Below are positions 22,250-30,292 of a stretch of 40,508 nt of DNA, piece by piece (position 1 is the stretch's first letter; the number at the start of each line of letters is the position of its first letter). Both the position numbers and the translations under genes were made by a program. The stretch comes from CAIUVD01 sp044338255 (GTDB taxonomy: Bacteria; Planctomycetota; UBA11346): assembly GCA_044338255.1 (NCBI GenBank), contig JBIILZ010000024.1:1-40508 (forward strand). The letters are read 5' to 3'. Below the pieces are notes generated by a model that worked only from the letters and a program-made list of their open reading frames with translations, did no database searches and had not been told where the DNA came from.

Positions 22250-23281
22250 ATGCTGGTGATCAGCACCTCGCGCAGCGAGTCCGGGCAGCTGGCCCCGCTC
22301 GCGCGCCTCGCCGGTTGCCCGCTGGTGGTCTGCGGCATGCACCTCGACAGCGCTACGCCGATCGCCGCCGAGATCGCCGGCATCGAGATCATCCGCCTGC
22401 CCCGACCGGCGGATTCGCTGGGCCTGGTACATCAGGTCGCCCTTCGCGAGCTGCTCGCGACGCGTCGGCCCGAGGTAGTGTTCATCCTTGGTGATCGCTT
22501 CGAATTGCTGGAGCTGGTGCTGCCGCTGGTGCTCGCGGGCGTGACCATCGCCCATCTCTCGGGCGGCGAGCGCACCGCCGGGGCCATCGACGATGTCGTG
22601 CGCAACGCCATCAGCCAGGTCGCCACCCGGCATTACCCCGCGCACGAGCTGGCCGCCGAGCGCTTGGTGCAGATGGGCATTCCCGCGGCGCAGATCTGCG
22701 TCGCCGGCGAGCCCGGCCTCGACGCGATCCGCTGCGAGGCCCGCCCGGCGCTGGATCGCGTCATCGGTGCCCATGATGTGCTGGTCGCGCTGCATCCGGT
22801 GACCCGCGATCAGGCCGAGACCGAGGCCTGCATCAGCGCCATCCAGGGCGCGGCGGCGCGCTCGCCCGGCACCTGGCACGTCTCGACGCCCAACGGTGAT
22901 CCCGGCAGCGAACGTATCCGCGCCGCCTTGCAGGGCGGAAATTTCGCGCCGTTTCCCAATCGCGGCGCGGCGTGGTTTCGGGCGATGACGGCGGCCTGCG
23001 GGGTGCAGGTCGGCAACTCCAGTGCCGGCTTGGTCGAGGCCCCGTCGCTGGGCTGCGCCACGGTCGATATCGGCCATCGTCAGCACGGTCGGCCGCGCGG
23101 CGCCTCGGTGGTGACGCTGTTGCAGCCGTCCGCCGACGGTCTGCTGACCGCCGTTGCCGAAGCCCGTCAGCGCCGCGCGTTGGCCACGCCGGAAACCAAC
23201 CCCTATGGCGATGGTCACACTTGCGCGCGGATCCTCGCGCACCTGTGCGCCACGCGGGCCCTGGGAGCAGGCGCTCCATGA
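22250..23281 (+). CDS. legG: NDP-GlcNAc 2-epimerase, hydrolysing (LegG/NeuC family)
   Basis: About 343 residues of the hydrolysing UDP/GDP-sugar 2-epimerase group. It has the N-terminal ISTSRSESGQL, GDRFE (81-85), AHLSGGE (101-107), the ALHPVTRD motif and the C-terminal GNSSAGLVEAPSLG. The enzyme removes the nucleotide and inverts C2, giving the free hexose that the synthase uses. Start choice is open. ATG at 22250 matches the family N-terminus and has GAGGGG 9 nt upstream. ATGs at 22229, 22214 and 22199 add five, ten or fifteen repeat-encoded residues and some more. The end overlaps the next gene by ATGA. Confidence 0.9.
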   Translation: MLVISTSRSESGQLAPLARLAGCPLVVCGMHLDSATPIAAEIAGIEIIRLPRPADSLGLVHQVALRELLATRRPEVVFILGDRFELLELVLPLVLAGVTIAHLSGGERTAGAIDDVVRNAISQVATRHYPAHELAAERLVQMGIPAAQICVAGEPGLDAIRCEARPALDRVIGAHDVLVALHPVTRDQAETEACISAIQGAAARSPGTWHVSTPNGDPGSERIRAALQGGNFAPFPNRGAAWFRAMTAACGVQVGNSSAGLVEAPSLGCATVDIGHRQHGRPRGASVVTLLQPSADGLLTAVAEARQRRALATPETNPYGDGHTCARILAHLCATRALGAGAP

Positions 23282-24255
23282 GTTGGTTGCTGCCCGAAGC
23301 CGTCGACGTCGCCGCCCTCGATGTCTATTACGATCCGGCCTACCTGCGCTCGGTCGCCGGTGGCGATGAGGTGCGCGTGCTCAGCCAGCCGCATGTGCTC
23401 CTGCCGCTGGTGCTGCGACGTCTGCCGGAATGGCTGGGCGAATCCGCGGCCTATGACGCCGAATCGCCCTACGGCTATGCGGCGCCGATCGTCAGTGGCC
23501 CGGTCGATTGGGATGCCGTGTGCGCCGAGCTGCGCCAGCAGGGGGTCATCAATGCCTTCCTGCGCAGTCATCCGTTGCAGACGTGGTGCGGACTGCCGGC
23601 CCTGCAGACCTCGTCGACGGCAGTGATTCCTTTGGCCGAGGGGCGGGCCCAGGCTTTTGCCGGCGGCCGCTGCGCGACCCATCGCTCGCAGGTCAACCGC
23701 GCCAAGGCCCTTGGCTTCAGCACCGAGATCGTCGAAGCCCCAGCCTCGCTGAACGACTTCCAGGCCTTGTATGAGCGCACCATGGCGCGCCTGCAGGCCG
23801 CCGATTTCTACCATTTCGCCACCGCCGCTTGGCGCGATCTGCTGGCCTTGGGCAGCAAGCTGGCGCTGATCACGGTTCGCGATGCGCAGGCCGAGGTCCA
23901 TGCCCAGGCGCTGTTCCTGCGCGGGCAGCGCTATGCGCACTATCACCTCAGCGCGCGCCGCGACGATGCCCACAATGCCGCCGGGCACCTGCAGTTCGAA
24001 GCCGCCGCCGATTGGGCGAGCGCGCATGGCTGCCAGGCCCTGCACCTCGGCGGCGGCAGCAGCGGCCGCGAGGACGACGGCCTGCTCGCCTTCAAACGCC
24101 GCATCGGCCGTACTGATGCTACGTTCCAGGTCGCCGGCCTGATCGCCGATGTTCCTCGTCACCAGCAGTGCGTCGCCCATTGGGCCGAACGCAGCGGGCA
24201 GACCCCGCGCTGGTTCCAAGCTTACCGACAACCCGTGGCGGCGCTGCACGTATGA
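23278..24255 (+). CDS. FemAB/GNAT-like acyltransferase, candidate LegH substitute
   Basis: About 325 residues, resembling the FemAB/peptidoglycan-bridge and BioF2-like acetyltransferase group in layout. It has an N-terminal half ending in RCATHRSQVNRAKALGF and a second GNAT-like half with ALYERTMARLQAADFYHF, FLRGQRYAHYHLSA, AAGHLQFEAA and LHLGGGSSGREDDGLLAFKRRIG. The last block is typical of proteins acylating an amino group with an activated acyl donor. In legionaminic acid synthesis an N-acetyltransferase (LegH) acts between LegC and LegG. This is the only acyltransferase in the cluster, so that role is inferred, possibly with a different acyl group. It overlaps both neighbours by ATGA. Confidence 0.7.
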   Translation: MSWLLPEAVDVAALDVYYDPAYLRSVAGGDEVRVLSQPHVLLPLVLRRLPEWLGESAAYDAESPYGYAAPIVSGPVDWDAVCAELRQQGVINAFLRSHPLQTWCGLPALQTSSTAVIPLAEGRAQAFAGGRCATHRSQVNRAKALGFSTEIVEAPASLNDFQALYERTMARLQAADFYHFATAAWRDLLALGSKLALITVRDAQAEVHAQALFLRGQRYAHYHLSARRDDAHNAAGHLQFEAAADWASAHGCQALHLGGGSSGREDDGLLAFKRRIGRTDATFQVAGLIADVPRHQQCVAHWAERSGQTPRWFQAYRQPVAALHV

Positions 24256-25307
24256 CTTTTCCCTCTCCTGATATCGTCCTGCCGGTCACGGCCAGCGCCT
24301 TGGAGGCGATGCGCGCCATCGACGCCTCGGGCCTGGAAGTGGCGCTGATCTGCACCGCCGACGGGCGTCTGCGTGCGATCGTCACTGATGGCGATCTGCG
24401 CCGCGCGATCCTCAAGGGCCAGCCGCTGACGACGCCCGCGGTCGAGATCGGCAACCAGCAATTCACCAGCGTGTCGCCGAGCGGTTCGCGCGCCGACGCC
24501 GTGCGTCTGATGCTGGCGCGCAGCTTCAAGTGCGTGCCGGTGATCGATGCCCAGGGCGTGCTCGTCGATCTGCACACGCTGCATGGCGCGCTGCAGGTTC
24601 CCGACTGCGGTTCATGGGCGGTGATCATGGCCGGCGGCAAGGGCGAGCGCCTCGGCGAACTGACCCAGGCCATCCCCAAGCCGATGCTGCCGGTGGGCGA
24701 TAAGCCGATCCTTGAGCATCTCGTGCATCTGCTGGTCGGTCACGGCATCCGCCGCATCTTCCTCAGCGTCGGCTATCTTGGGCAGATGATCGAGGATCAC
24801 TTCCGCGATGGCGAGCGCTTTCGCTGCCGCATCGACTACCTCCGTGAAGATCAGCCGTTGGGTACCGGCGGCGCCCTGTCGCTGATTCGCGAGCTACCGA
24901 CGGCGCCGTTGCTGGTGATGAACGGCGATCTCGTCACCGCCGTCAACCTCACGCGCATGCTCGCATTCCACCGTCAGAATCAGCACGCCGCGACCATCGC
25001 CCTGCGCGATCACGTGGTCAAGGTGCCCTTCGGCGTCGTCGATACCGAGGCCGGGCGGGTGACCGCCTTGCGCGAGAAGCCGGTGCTGTCGTACGCCATC
25101 AATGCCGGCATCTACGCCCTTGAGCCGCGCCTGCTAGCGCGCATTCCCGGCGACCGCCTCTTCCCGATCACCGAGCTCTTCGACGACTGCCTCAAGCGCG
25201 GCGAGTCGGTTGGTGGCTACCATCTCGACGAGACCTGGAACGACATCGGCCTTCCCGAAGAATATGCCCGCATTGGCAGCGGGGCTGGAACAGGAACAGG
25301 AACATGA
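24252..25307 (+). CDS. ptmE: CBS-domain sugar-1-phosphate nucleotidyltransferase (PtmE-like)
   Basis: About 351 residues. Residues 1 to about 118 form a CBS pair (IVTDGDLRRAI, KCVPVIDAQGVL). The rest is a nucleotidyltransferase with AGGKGERL (127-134), KPMLPVGDKPI and NGDLVT and an EKPVLSYAINAGIY block. The domain order is that of PtmE, the glucosamine-1-phosphate guanylyltransferase that makes the GDP-sugar entry point for legionaminic acid in Campylobacter. Guanylyl versus other nucleotide preference cannot be read from the sequence. The C-terminal GTGTGT comes from a GGAACA repeat. ATGA overlaps join it to both neighbours. Confidence 0.85.
   Translation: MTFPSPDIVLPVTASALEAMRAIDASGLEVALICTADGRLRAIVTDGDLRRAILKGQPLTTPAVEIGNQQFTSVSPSGSRADAVRLMLARSFKCVPVIDAQGVLVDLHTLHGALQVPDCGSWAVIMAGGKGERLGELTQAIPKPMLPVGDKPILEHLVHLLVGHGIRRIFLSVGYLGQMIEDHFRDGERFRCRIDYLREDQPLGTGGALSLIRELPTAPLLVMNGDLVTAVNLTRMLAFHRQNQHAATIALRDHVVKVPFGVVDTEAGRVTALREKPVLSYAINAGIYALEPRLLARIPGDRLFPITELFDDCLKRGESVGGYHLDETWNDIGLPEEYARIGSGAGTGTGT
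25287..25304. repeat. (GGAACA)3 at the ptmE/fdtA junction
   Basis: Three perfect 6-bp units that encode the Gly-Thr tail of the nucleotidyltransferase. The last base of the repeat is the A of the next ATG, so AGGA-like sequence for ribosome binding lies in the repeat itself. Confidence 0.85.
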
Positions 25308-25696
25308 GCTGGCATCTCCTCAGGCCACCGACCCACGTCGATCCGCGCGGCGCCCTGACCGCCATCGACGAGCACGAATTCCCCTTCGTGCCCAAGCGCG
25401 TGTACTGGATCCATGACGTGCCCGCCGGCACCATCCGCGGCGCTCATGCGCACCGCGACCAGCATCAGATCCTGGTCTGCCTCAGCGGCCGTTTGAGCGT
25501 GCCCCTCGATGACGGCCACGGCCGTCAGGAGACCATCATCCTCGACGATCCGCGCCTGGCTCTGCACATTGAGCCGCGGGTGTGGAGCCATCAGCAGGCA
25601 CTGGATGCCGGCACGCGCTGGCTGTTCATTGCTAGCGGGCGCCTCGACCCCGCCGAATACGTGCGCACCCTCGAAGAATTCCGGGCCTTGTTCTGA
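25304..25696 (+). CDS. WxcM/FdtA/QdtA-like sugar 3,4-ketoisomerase (cupin)
   Basis: A 130-residue single cupin of the FdtA/QdtA/WxcM C-terminal group. It has the DPRGALTAIDE start, the FVPKRVYWIHDVPAGTIRG block, the His motif GAHAHRDQHQIL and the IEPRVWSHQ strand. Members convert dTDP-4-keto-6-deoxyglucose to a 3-keto isomer. The gene pairs with a following DegT aminotransferase, the usual FdtA-FdtB or QdtA-QdtB arrangement. Whether the product leads to the galacto (Fuc3N) or gluco (Qui3N) series cannot be decided. It overlaps ptmE by ATGA and precedes the aminotransferase by 1 bp. Confidence 0.87.
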   Translation: MSWHLLRPPTHVDPRGALTAIDEHEFPFVPKRVYWIHDVPAGTIRGAHAHRDQHQILVCLSGRLSVPLDDGHGRQETIILDDPRLALHIEPRVWSHQQALDAGTRWLFIASGRLDPAEYVRTLEEFRALF

Positions 25697-25697
25697 T

Positions 25698-26813
25698 ATG
25701 ACGGTTCCTCCGATCGCCTTCGCCGACCTCGGTGGGCTACATGCCCAGCAAGCCGATGAGCTCAGCGCCGCCGCCACCCGCATCCTCAGCAAGGGCCACT
25801 ACGTTTCGGGTCCCGAGGTCGAAGCCTTCGAGCGCGACTGGGCGGCCTACTGCGACGCGCCGCATGCCGTCGGCGTCGCCAATGGCCTCGAAGCCCTGGT
25901 GCTCGGTTTGCAGGTCTGCGGCGTCGGTCCCGGTGACGAGGTCATCGTGCCCGCCAACACCTACATCGCCACGTTCTTGGCGATCAGCCAGGTCGGCGCC
26001 CGACCGATCCCGGTGGAGCCCTGCGAGGGCACCTGCAACCTCGATCCGGCGCTGGTCGAGCGCGCCATCACCGCCCGCACCAAGGCGATGATGCCGGTGC
26101 ACCTCTATGGTCTGCCGGCGGACATGGCGCCGCTGCTGGCGATCGCCCGCGCGCATGGCCTGCGCGTGGTCGAGGACGCCGCCCAGGCCCACGGTGCGAG
26201 CTATCAGGGCAAGCGCCTCGGCAGCCATGGCGATGTCATCGCCTGGAGCTTCTATCCGACCAAGAACCTTGGTGCCGCCGGCGAGGCGGGGGCGATCACC
26301 ACCGCCGATGCGGATCTCGCCGAGGCCGTGCGCGTACGCCGCAATTACGGCTCGAAGCAGCGCTACATCTGCGAGGTCATCGGTCGCAACAGTCGCCTCG
26401 ATGAACTGCAGGCGGCGCTGCTGCGCGTCAAACTTCGTCGCCTGGATCTGTGGAACGCGCGCCGCGCGGAGCTTGCGGCGCGCTATGAGCCGGTGGTGCG
26501 GGCGATCGGCCTGCGCCGGCAAGAGCTGCCTGCGGGCCATCAATCGGTGCACCATCTCTTCACCGTGCGCACCCCGCACCGTCAGCATCTGCAGGCGCAC
26601 CTGCAGGCCGCTGGCGTGCCCTCGATCGTGCACTACCCGATCCCGCCGCACCTGCAGGGCGCGTATCGCGAGCTGGGTTTCGCGCGCGGCAGCTTCCCGA
26701 TCACCGAACGCATCCACGACACGATCCTCAGCCTGCCCCTGCATCCCACGCTCAGCGACGCGCAGCAGGACCTCGTCATCGCCGCCCTCAACGCCTGGCG
26801 TGCACCATGCTGA
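25698..26813 (+). CDS. FdtB/QdtB-like dTDP-3-keto-6-deoxyhexose aminotransferase
   Basis: About 371 residues of the DegT/DnrJ/EryC1 fold. PLP Lys is K189 in WSFYPTKNLGAAGEAGA; D160 in VVEDAAQAHGA contacts the cofactor. Further landmarks are GHYVSGPEVEAFE, VGVANGLEAL, VPANTYIAT, NSRLDELQAA and the late HYPIPPHLQ. This pattern is typical of FdtB/QdtB/DesV type C3 aminotransferases, distinct from the LegC sequence upstream. Together with the preceding ketoisomerase it should make a dTDP-3-amino-3,6-dideoxyhexose. rmlA and rmlB, which supply the substrate, are not in the window. The 3' end overlaps the next gene by 7 bp. Confidence 0.88.
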   Translation: MTVPPIAFADLGGLHAQQADELSAAATRILSKGHYVSGPEVEAFERDWAAYCDAPHAVGVANGLEALVLGLQVCGVGPGDEVIVPANTYIATFLAISQVGARPIPVEPCEGTCNLDPALVERAITARTKAMMPVHLYGLPADMAPLLAIARAHGLRVVEDAAQAHGASYQGKRLGSHGDVIAWSFYPTKNLGAAGEAGAITTADADLAEAVRVRRNYGSKQRYICEVIGRNSRLDELQAALLRVKLRRLDLWNARRAELAARYEPVVRAIGLRRQELPAGHQSVHHLFTVRTPHRQHLQAHLQAAGVPSIVHYPIPPHLQGAYRELGFARGSFPITERIHDTILSLPLHPTLSDAQQDLVIAALNAWRAPC

Positions 26814-27661
26814 CGCGCTTCACGACCCTCGCGATCGGCGACAAGTCGATCTACGCCGTGCGCACCGCCTATGCGATGCTCTCGGTCCTCGCCAAGCTGC
26901 CGCAGGGCAGCAATGCCGAGCTGACCATCGTCACCGATCACCCCCGGCGTTTCGCGTGGTTGGCCGACACCATCCGCATCGTCGAGGTCGATGCCGCGAC
27001 GGTTGAGAAGTGGAAGGGTCCGGCGAACTACTTCTTCCGCTGCGAGATCGGCGTGCTCCAGCATCTTGCTACTCTCGGCGAGGCGAACCTCGTCTACCTC
27101 GACTCCGACATCATCGTCCGCCGCGAGCTGAGCGGCTTCCTCGCCGCCCTCACGGGCGGGGCGCGCTTCATGCATATGCGCGAGCGCGACATCGACCGCA
27201 GTCCGCGCAAGGGCGAGCAGGAACTGTGGCGGCAGGTGCGCGGCAAGACCGCCGCCGGCATCACCCTGCAGGCGCCGTGCACGATGTGGAATGCCGGGGT
27301 CATGGCGGTGCCGTGGGCCGAGCGCGGACTGATCGATCAGGTCGCCGAGCTCACCGACGGGCTGATGGCCCAGGGCGTCACCCATTGGCTGGTCGAGCAG
27401 CTCGCCTATGGCCAGGTCTTTCAACAGACCCTGGGTCTGCAGGCGGCTGAGCCGTGGATGGATCATTGGTGGGACAACAAGCCCGGCTATGACGCGCTCA
27501 TCGCTGAATTCCTGCTCGAAGCCCGCCTGCAGGGGTGGACCGCGAGCGAAGCCGCCGCCCAGCTCCACCAGCATCCGATCACGCTGCCGCTGAGCGTGCG
27601 TCGTCGTTGGTATCATCGCCTGCTGCGGGTCGAACCCCGCTATCGAGGACCCGCCGCATGA
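26807..27661 (+). CDS. GT8-like glycosyltransferase
   Basis: About 284 residues. A GT-A style DxD is visible in NLVYLDSDIIVRREL, with an N-terminal RTAYAMLSVLAKLP segment and the later MWNAGVMAVPW motif common in GT8-like and related nucleotide-diphospho-sugar transferases. No signal peptide or membrane helix is seen, so it probably acts at the cytoplasmic face on the lipid-linked glycan. Donor unknown; the nearby pathways suggest an unusual sugar. It overlaps fdtB by 7 bp and ugd by ATGA. Confidence 0.72.
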   Translation: MLTRFTTLAIGDKSIYAVRTAYAMLSVLAKLPQGSNAELTIVTDHPRRFAWLADTIRIVEVDAATVEKWKGPANYFFRCEIGVLQHLATLGEANLVYLDSDIIVRRELSGFLAALTGGARFMHMRERDIDRSPRKGEQELWRQVRGKTAAGITLQAPCTMWNAGVMAVPWAERGLIDQVAELTDGLMAQGVTHWLVEQLAYGQVFQQTLGLQAAEPWMDHWWDNKPGYDALIAEFLLEARLQGWTASEAAAQLHQHPITLPLSVRRRWYHRLLRVEPRYRGPAA

Positions 27662-28992
27662 AGATCGCGATTTTTGGCACCGGATACGTCGGCCTGGTCA
27701 GTGGCACCTGTTTTTCTGAGATGGGCAACACCGTCACCTGCGTCGATGTCGATGCCCGCAAGATCGAGCGCTTGTGCCGTGGCGAAGTGCCGATCTACGA
27801 GCCCGGTCTGCACGAGCTGCTCGCCGACAACATCCGCCATCAGCGCCTGCACTTCACCACCGTCGCCAGCGAAGCTCTCAGTCAGGCCGAAGCCGTGTTC
27901 ATCTGCGTCGGAACGCCGATGAGCGACGATGGTCGCGCCGATCTGCGCTACGTCGAATCGGCGGCGCGCGACATCGGTCGGCACCTGCTGCACTACTCGG
28001 TGGTCATCACCAAGAGCACCGTGCCGGTGGGCACTGCTGACATGGTGCGCGGTTGGGTTGCCGAGGAGCTTGCGAAACGGTCGCTGACGATCCCCTTCGA
28101 TGTCGCCTCCAACCCCGAGTTCCTCAAGGAAGGCTCGGCCGTCGACGACTTCATGCGTCCGGACCGGGTGGTGATCGGTGTCGACAGCCCGAAGGCCGAG
28201 GGCATCCTCCGCGACCTTTACGGGGCCTTCATCCGCAACGGCCTGCGCGTCTACACCATGGACATCCGCAGCAGCGAGATGACCAAGTACGCGGCCAACG
28301 CCATGCTCGCGACCAAGATCTCGTTCATCAATGAGATGGCCAACATTTGCGAGCGCGTCGGCGCCGATGTGCGCCAGGTGCGGCAGGGGGTCGGTGCCGA
28401 TGCCCGCATCGGCATGCAGTTTCTGCACCCCGGCGTCGGCTATGGCGGCAGCTGCTTCCCCAAGGACGTGCGCGCCCTCGCCCGCACCGCCGAGAGCGGC
28501 GGTTACCACGCTGAGTTGCTGGATGTTGTCGATCGCATCAATCAGCGGCAAAAACAGGTCATCCAGCGCAAGCTCGCGGCGTGGTGCGAGCTGCGCGGGC
28601 GGCAGCTGAGTCAGCTCACCGTCGCGGTGTGGGGCCTGGCCTTCAAGCCCAACACCGACGACATCCGCGAAGCCCCGGCCCTCGACCTGGTACGCGACCT
28701 GGCGGCGGCCGGTGCGCGCGTGCGTTGCAACGATCCCAAGGCCATCCATGAGACGCAGAAGGCCCTCGGCGAGCTGCCCGGCGTGACCTATCACGACGAT
28801 GAGTACGCCGCCACCGAAGGTGCTGACCTGCTCTGCCTGATGACCGAGTGGCGCCCCTATCGCCGCCCGAATTTCGCGCGCCTAGCGCAGCAGCTGGCAG
28901 CCAAGGTCATCTTCGATGGCCGCAACCAGTACGACGATCAGCGCGTCGCCGAGTATGGCCTGACCGTGTACCCCATCGGCGTCAAGCTGTGA
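27658..28992 (+). CDS. ugd: UDP-glucose 6-dehydrogenase
   Basis: A 444-residue NAD-dependent dehydrogenase that oxidises UDP-glucose to UDP-glucuronate in two steps. It has the N-terminal GTGYVGLVSG (7-16), CVGTP, STVPVGT (120-126), the SNPEFLKEGSAVDDFMRPDR block typical of UGD, K220 in LATKISFINE and catalytic C266 in GYGGSCFPKD. The third domain has VWGLAFKPNTDDIREAPA. The block SNPEFLxEG separates it from the UDP-N-acetyl sugar dehydrogenase that follows. It overlaps the preceding glycosyltransferase by ATGA; a few overlapping codons upstream are open but not homologous. Confidence 0.95.
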   Translation: MKIAIFGTGYVGLVSGTCFSEMGNTVTCVDVDARKIERLCRGEVPIYEPGLHELLADNIRHQRLHFTTVASEALSQAEAVFICVGTPMSDDGRADLRYVESAARDIGRHLLHYSVVITKSTVPVGTADMVRGWVAEELAKRSLTIPFDVASNPEFLKEGSAVDDFMRPDRVVIGVDSPKAEGILRDLYGAFIRNGLRVYTMDIRSSEMTKYAANAMLATKISFINEMANICERVGADVRQVRQGVGADARIGMQFLHPGVGYGGSCFPKDVRALARTAESGGYHAELLDVVDRINQRQKQVIQRKLAAWCELRGRQLSQLTVAVWGLAFKPNTDDIREAPALDLVRDLAAAGARVRCNDPKAIHETQKALGELPGVTYHDDEYAATEGADLLCLMTEWRPYRRPNFARLAQQLAAKVIFDGRNQYDDQRVAEYGLTVYPIGVKL

Positions 28993-29005
28993 CGAGCCGT
29001 TGATC

Positions 29006-30292
29006 ATGCTCACCCCCGCCGCCATCACCGAGCGCACCGCTGTCATCGGTGTCATCGGCCTGGGCTACGTCGGCTTGCCGCTGGCGCTGACCGCGGCCGA
29101 GGCGGGTTTTGCGGTGATCGGCTTCGACACTGATCCGCGCAAGGTCGAACTGCTCTCAGCTCACGCATCGTATTTCCGGCATATCCCCGCCGCTCGCATC
29201 GCTGCCGCTAAGAGTCTCGCGGTCAGCGCTGATTTCACCCGCATCGCGGCCTGCGATGCGGTGCTGATCTGCGTGCCCACGCCGCTCGACGAGCATCTGC
29301 AACCGGATCTGCGCTTCATCGAGCAGACCGCGCGCACTATCGCTCCGCACGTACGGCGGGGGACTCTGGTAGTCCTCGAAAGCACCACCTGGCCGGGCAC
29401 GACGGTGGAGGTGGTCAAGCCGCTGCTTGAGGCCGGCTCGGGTCTGAGTGTCGGCAGCGAACTCCATCTCGCTTTTAGTCCTGAACGCGAAGACCCCGGC
29501 AATGGCCAGTTTTCGACGCGTACCATCCCCAAGCTCGTCGGCGGCTTCGACGCCGTCAGCCGCGAATTGGCGGTGACGCTCTACCAGGCGATCGTCGACG
29601 AGGTGATCCCGGTTTCGAGCACCCAGGTCGCGGAGATGGCGAAGCTCTTCGAGAACATCTTCCGGGCGGTGAACATCGCCCTGGTTAACGAGACCAAGGT
29701 CATCCTCGATCGCATGGGCATCGATGTCTTCGAGGTCATCCGCGCGGCCTCGACCAAGCCTTTCGGATTCATGCCCTTCTGGCCCGGCCCCGGGCTGGGC
29801 GGCCACTGCATCCCGCTCGATCCCTTCTATTTCACCTGGAAAGCCAAGGAATTCGGAATCAATCCGCGTTTCATCGAGCTTGCCGGCGAGATCAACCGCG
29901 CCATGCCGGCGTGGGTCGTGGGCAAGGTCCAGGACTGCCTCAACGAACAGGGCAAGGCGCTCAAGGGCAGCCGCATCCTGCTCTTGGGCCTCGCCTACAA
30001 AGCCAACATCGACGACATCCGCGAAAGCCCGGCGCTGGTGCTGCTGAAGCAGCTCGAAGCCAAGGGTGCAGCGGTCGATTATCACGATCCGCATGTTGCG
30101 GTCTTGCCGGCGAGCCGCGAGCACGGCGACATCGCCGGTCGTCGGCATCAAGCGCTGTCAGCGCTCTATGATTGCTTCGTGGTCGTCACCGCCCATGCCG
30201 CGTTCGTCCCTGCCGAAATCATCGCGCATGGAGTTCCGGTCGTGGACACCCGACGCATCCTGCCCGCTGGCCCTCTGGTATTCCCCGCATGA
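29006..30292 (+). CDS. nucleotide-sugar dehydrogenase, UDP-N-acetylglucosamine/mannosamine type (WbpA/WecC-like)
   Basis: About 428 residues. It shows IGLGYVGLPLAL (17-28), ICVPTPL, ESTTWPGTT (125-133), FSPEREDPGN, STQVAEMAKLFEN and catalytic C268 in GPGLGGHCIPLDPFY, plus GLAYKANIDDIRESPA. The SPEREDPGN and GGHCIPLDPFY blocks place it with UDP-GlcNAc, UDP-GalNAc and UDP-ManNAc 6-dehydrogenases, so it should yield a UDP-N-acetylhexosaminuronic acid. Which epimer is not readable. An in-frame TTG at 29000 is an alternative start. It follows ugd by 13 bp and overlaps the next gene by ATGA. Confidence 0.9.
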   Translation: MLTPAAITERTAVIGVIGLGYVGLPLALTAAEAGFAVIGFDTDPRKVELLSAHASYFRHIPAARIAAAKSLAVSADFTRIAACDAVLICVPTPLDEHLQPDLRFIEQTARTIAPHVRRGTLVVLESTTWPGTTVEVVKPLLEAGSGLSVGSELHLAFSPEREDPGNGQFSTRTIPKLVGGFDAVSRELAVTLYQAIVDEVIPVSSTQVAEMAKLFENIFRAVNIALVNETKVILDRMGIDVFEVIRAASTKPFGFMPFWPGPGLGGHCIPLDPFYFTWKAKEFGINPRFIELAGEINRAMPAWVVGKVQDCLNEQGKALKGSRILLLGLAYKANIDDIRESPALVLLKQLEAKGAAVDYHDPHVAVLPASREHGDIAGRRHQALSALYDCFVVVTAHAAFVPAEIIAHGVPVVDTRRILPAGPLVFPA

